Assembly (NCBI GenBank): GCA_045645205.1
Contig: JAZRIJ010000053.1
Coordinates: forward strand, 1-30,961
DNA length: 30,961 nucleotides
Reading direction: 5' to 3'
Source: RGIG1995 sp045645205
GTDB lineage: Bacteria > Bacillota > Clostridia > Oscillospirales > CAG-272
Position numbers and translations under genes: made by a program. A model generated the notes under the pieces. That model was given only the letters and a program-made list of their open reading frames with translations. It made no database searches and was not told the origin of the DNA. Below are positions 30,245 through 30,961 of this stretch, one piece after another. How positions within the stretch are numbered: position 1 is the stretch's first letter; the number at the start of each line of letters is the position of its first letter.

Positions 30245-30486
30245 ACGGGTAATTAAACCCACAAATCATTAAAGGAGCTCGGACTTTCGGTACGGGGAAT
30301 GCAGACCTCCCCTTACGCGCCTGTGCATTTTTTGCATATACACGCGCGTAAAGGGATGCTGGTAGCACAAACTACTGAAGAGAGCATCGCCTTGCACATG
30401 CAGGGTTGCTTAATTTCCGTTTACACGGCCCGGTGGGGCTTAATATGGCACTCGATTGGAGAAATTCAGTCGAGTGTTATTTTTTA
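30245..30486 (+). ncRNA. Candidate structured small RNA, family not assigned
   Basis: About 240 bases without a credible ORF but with a dense hairpin series: GGGTAATTAAACCC; GGGGAATGCAGACCTCCCC; TTACGCGC with GCGCGTAA enclosing TGTGCA/TGCATATACA; GATGCT with AGCATC enclosing GTAG/CTAC; CCGTTTACACGG; and a terminator. The base composition is richer in GC than the flanks. I see none of the usual riboswitch, SRP, tmRNA or RNase P signatures. The raiA and 6S RNA families should be tested first. No promoter is convincing; TACAAT at 30211 is a weak -10. Confidence 0.6.
30449..30486 (+). terminator. Terminator of the candidate small RNA
   Basis: CACTCGA / TCGAGTG with a 14-base loop, then TTATTTTTT. 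Confidence 0.88.
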
Positions 30487-30518
30487 ATATATTTTTTTCA
30501 AAAATATATATTTGTATA

Positions 30519-30616
30519 TGCACATGCATATGTTGCTTAATTACCGTTTTACATGGTTTGGCGGGGCATATATGACGTTTGATAGGAAAAAATGGTTAAG
30601 TGTTATTATTTTGTAT
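30519..30616 (+). repeat. Degenerate copy of the small RNA's 3' half
   Basis: TGCACATGCA, GTTGCTTAATT and AGTGTTAT words recur in the same order and spacing as at 30393-30486. The terminator stem is lost in this copy. Confidence 0.75.
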
Positions 30617-30961
30617 ATTTTTGTATCACATTAGAAACCGCGTGATAGTGGTGGTTTCAAAGAGTTTTTTGCCGTTGAACAGTTCTGCCGCAGCGGAGCC
30701 TTCTCCTGTGGAAGAAGGGGGACCACGAAGTGGTGGATGAGGAGTTGTATATGATTAATGACACCTCATCCGTCAGCCTTCGGCTGCCACCTTCCCCTAC
30801 TGGGGAAGGCTTGTGGTTAGAGCCGCATTTGTGGCTGTGGGGCATATATGACGCTTGGTTGGAAAAAATGGTTAAGTGTTATTATTTTGTATATTTTTGT
30901 ATCACATTAGAAACCGCGTGATAGTGGTGGTTTCAAAGAGTTTTTTGCCGTTGAACAGTTC
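30563..30961 (+). repeat. Tandem repeat, 276-bp period, continuing past the window
   Basis: 30563-30685 and 30839-30961 are nearly identical over 123 bases (about three differences near 30577-30584). Both contain GAAACC...GGTTTC with a GCGTGATAGTGGT centre. The second copy is cut by the window end. Confidence 0.9.
30698..30810. repeat. MITE-like inverted repeat
   Basis: The left arm (30698-30742, GCCTTCTCCTGTGGAAGAAG onward, ending GGATGAGG) and the right arm (30764-30810, CCTCATCC onward, ending GGGGAAGGC) are imperfect reverse complements of about 46 bases around a 21-base centre. It carries no ORF. Repeats of this look are scattered in Clostridia genomes. Confidence 0.8.

Noticed and set aside
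30299..30487. 62-residue ORF in the small RNA region
   Set aside because: No ribosome binding site, and the frame crosses several strong hairpins and the terminator; an RNA gene explains the region better.

Overview
The window is a low-GC Firmicutes chromosome segment. A SCIFF peptide with its radical-SAM maturase, a pyrophosphate-type phosphofructokinase, a CotJC-like manganese catalase and Clostridia-style promoters and ribosome binding sites point to an anaerobic Clostridia member, plausibly Oscillospiraceae-like. It opens at the end of an rRNA operon (5S rRNA).

Core region, 1-13,140. After the 5S come an ECF sigma factor translationally coupled to a membrane-anchored beta-propeller protein (likely its anti-sigma or sensor). 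On the minus strand follow an acyl carrier protein / mannitol-1-phosphate dehydrogenase / hemolysin-III unit, a serC-serA serine pathway operon behind a near-consensus promoter, a small membrane protein, PPi-phosphofructokinase, an Orn/Lys/Arg decarboxylase, and the SCIFF maturase with its peptide substrate. The SCIFF gene is only 49 codons long and carries seven cysteines. A manganese catalase is read divergently.

Integrated element, about 13,140-23,750. It lies between the catalase terminator and a tRNA-Glu. It has a large serine recombinase, a Cys-X5-Arg phosphatase and a small serine resolvase in one operon. Next is a three-gene operon: XRE regulator, Fe-S HhH DNA-glycosylase-like protein, and a 534-residue protein with tandem PH-like regions and a Gly/Ala-rich hydrophobic segment. 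A second XRE gene is divergent, with a palindromic operator between them. The replication part holds a CHC2/TOPRIM/helicase primase with a strong internal start that would drop the zinc finger, and two tiny genes. It also holds a cluster of four 37-bp iteron-like repeats, and an IS1595-type transposase-like protein whose catalytic core looks degenerate and whose -35 box lies inside one repeat. No relaxase, capsid, portal or terminase gene is visible, so the element resembles a phage-satellite-like island. The glycosylase operon is the best candidate for an undescribed cargo (possibly defence) system. The iterons plus transposase-like protein are the best candidate for an undescribed replication or control module.

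Right region, 23,750-30,961. It has tRNA-Glu, the PepD dipeptidase, tRNA-Arg and tRNA-His. Then come two copies of a module made of a perfect hairpin, a tract of mini-hairpins separated by a repeated short word, and a four-helix-bundle gene. The first copy is intact and coupled to a Cys-rich protein; the second is truncated. After these lie a small lipoprotein, a low-molecular-weight tyrosine phosphatase, an AI-2E family transporter and a DUF1292 protein. The window ends in a structured, terminator-ended small RNA candidate followed by degenerate repeats of its 3' half and a MITE-like inverted repeat.
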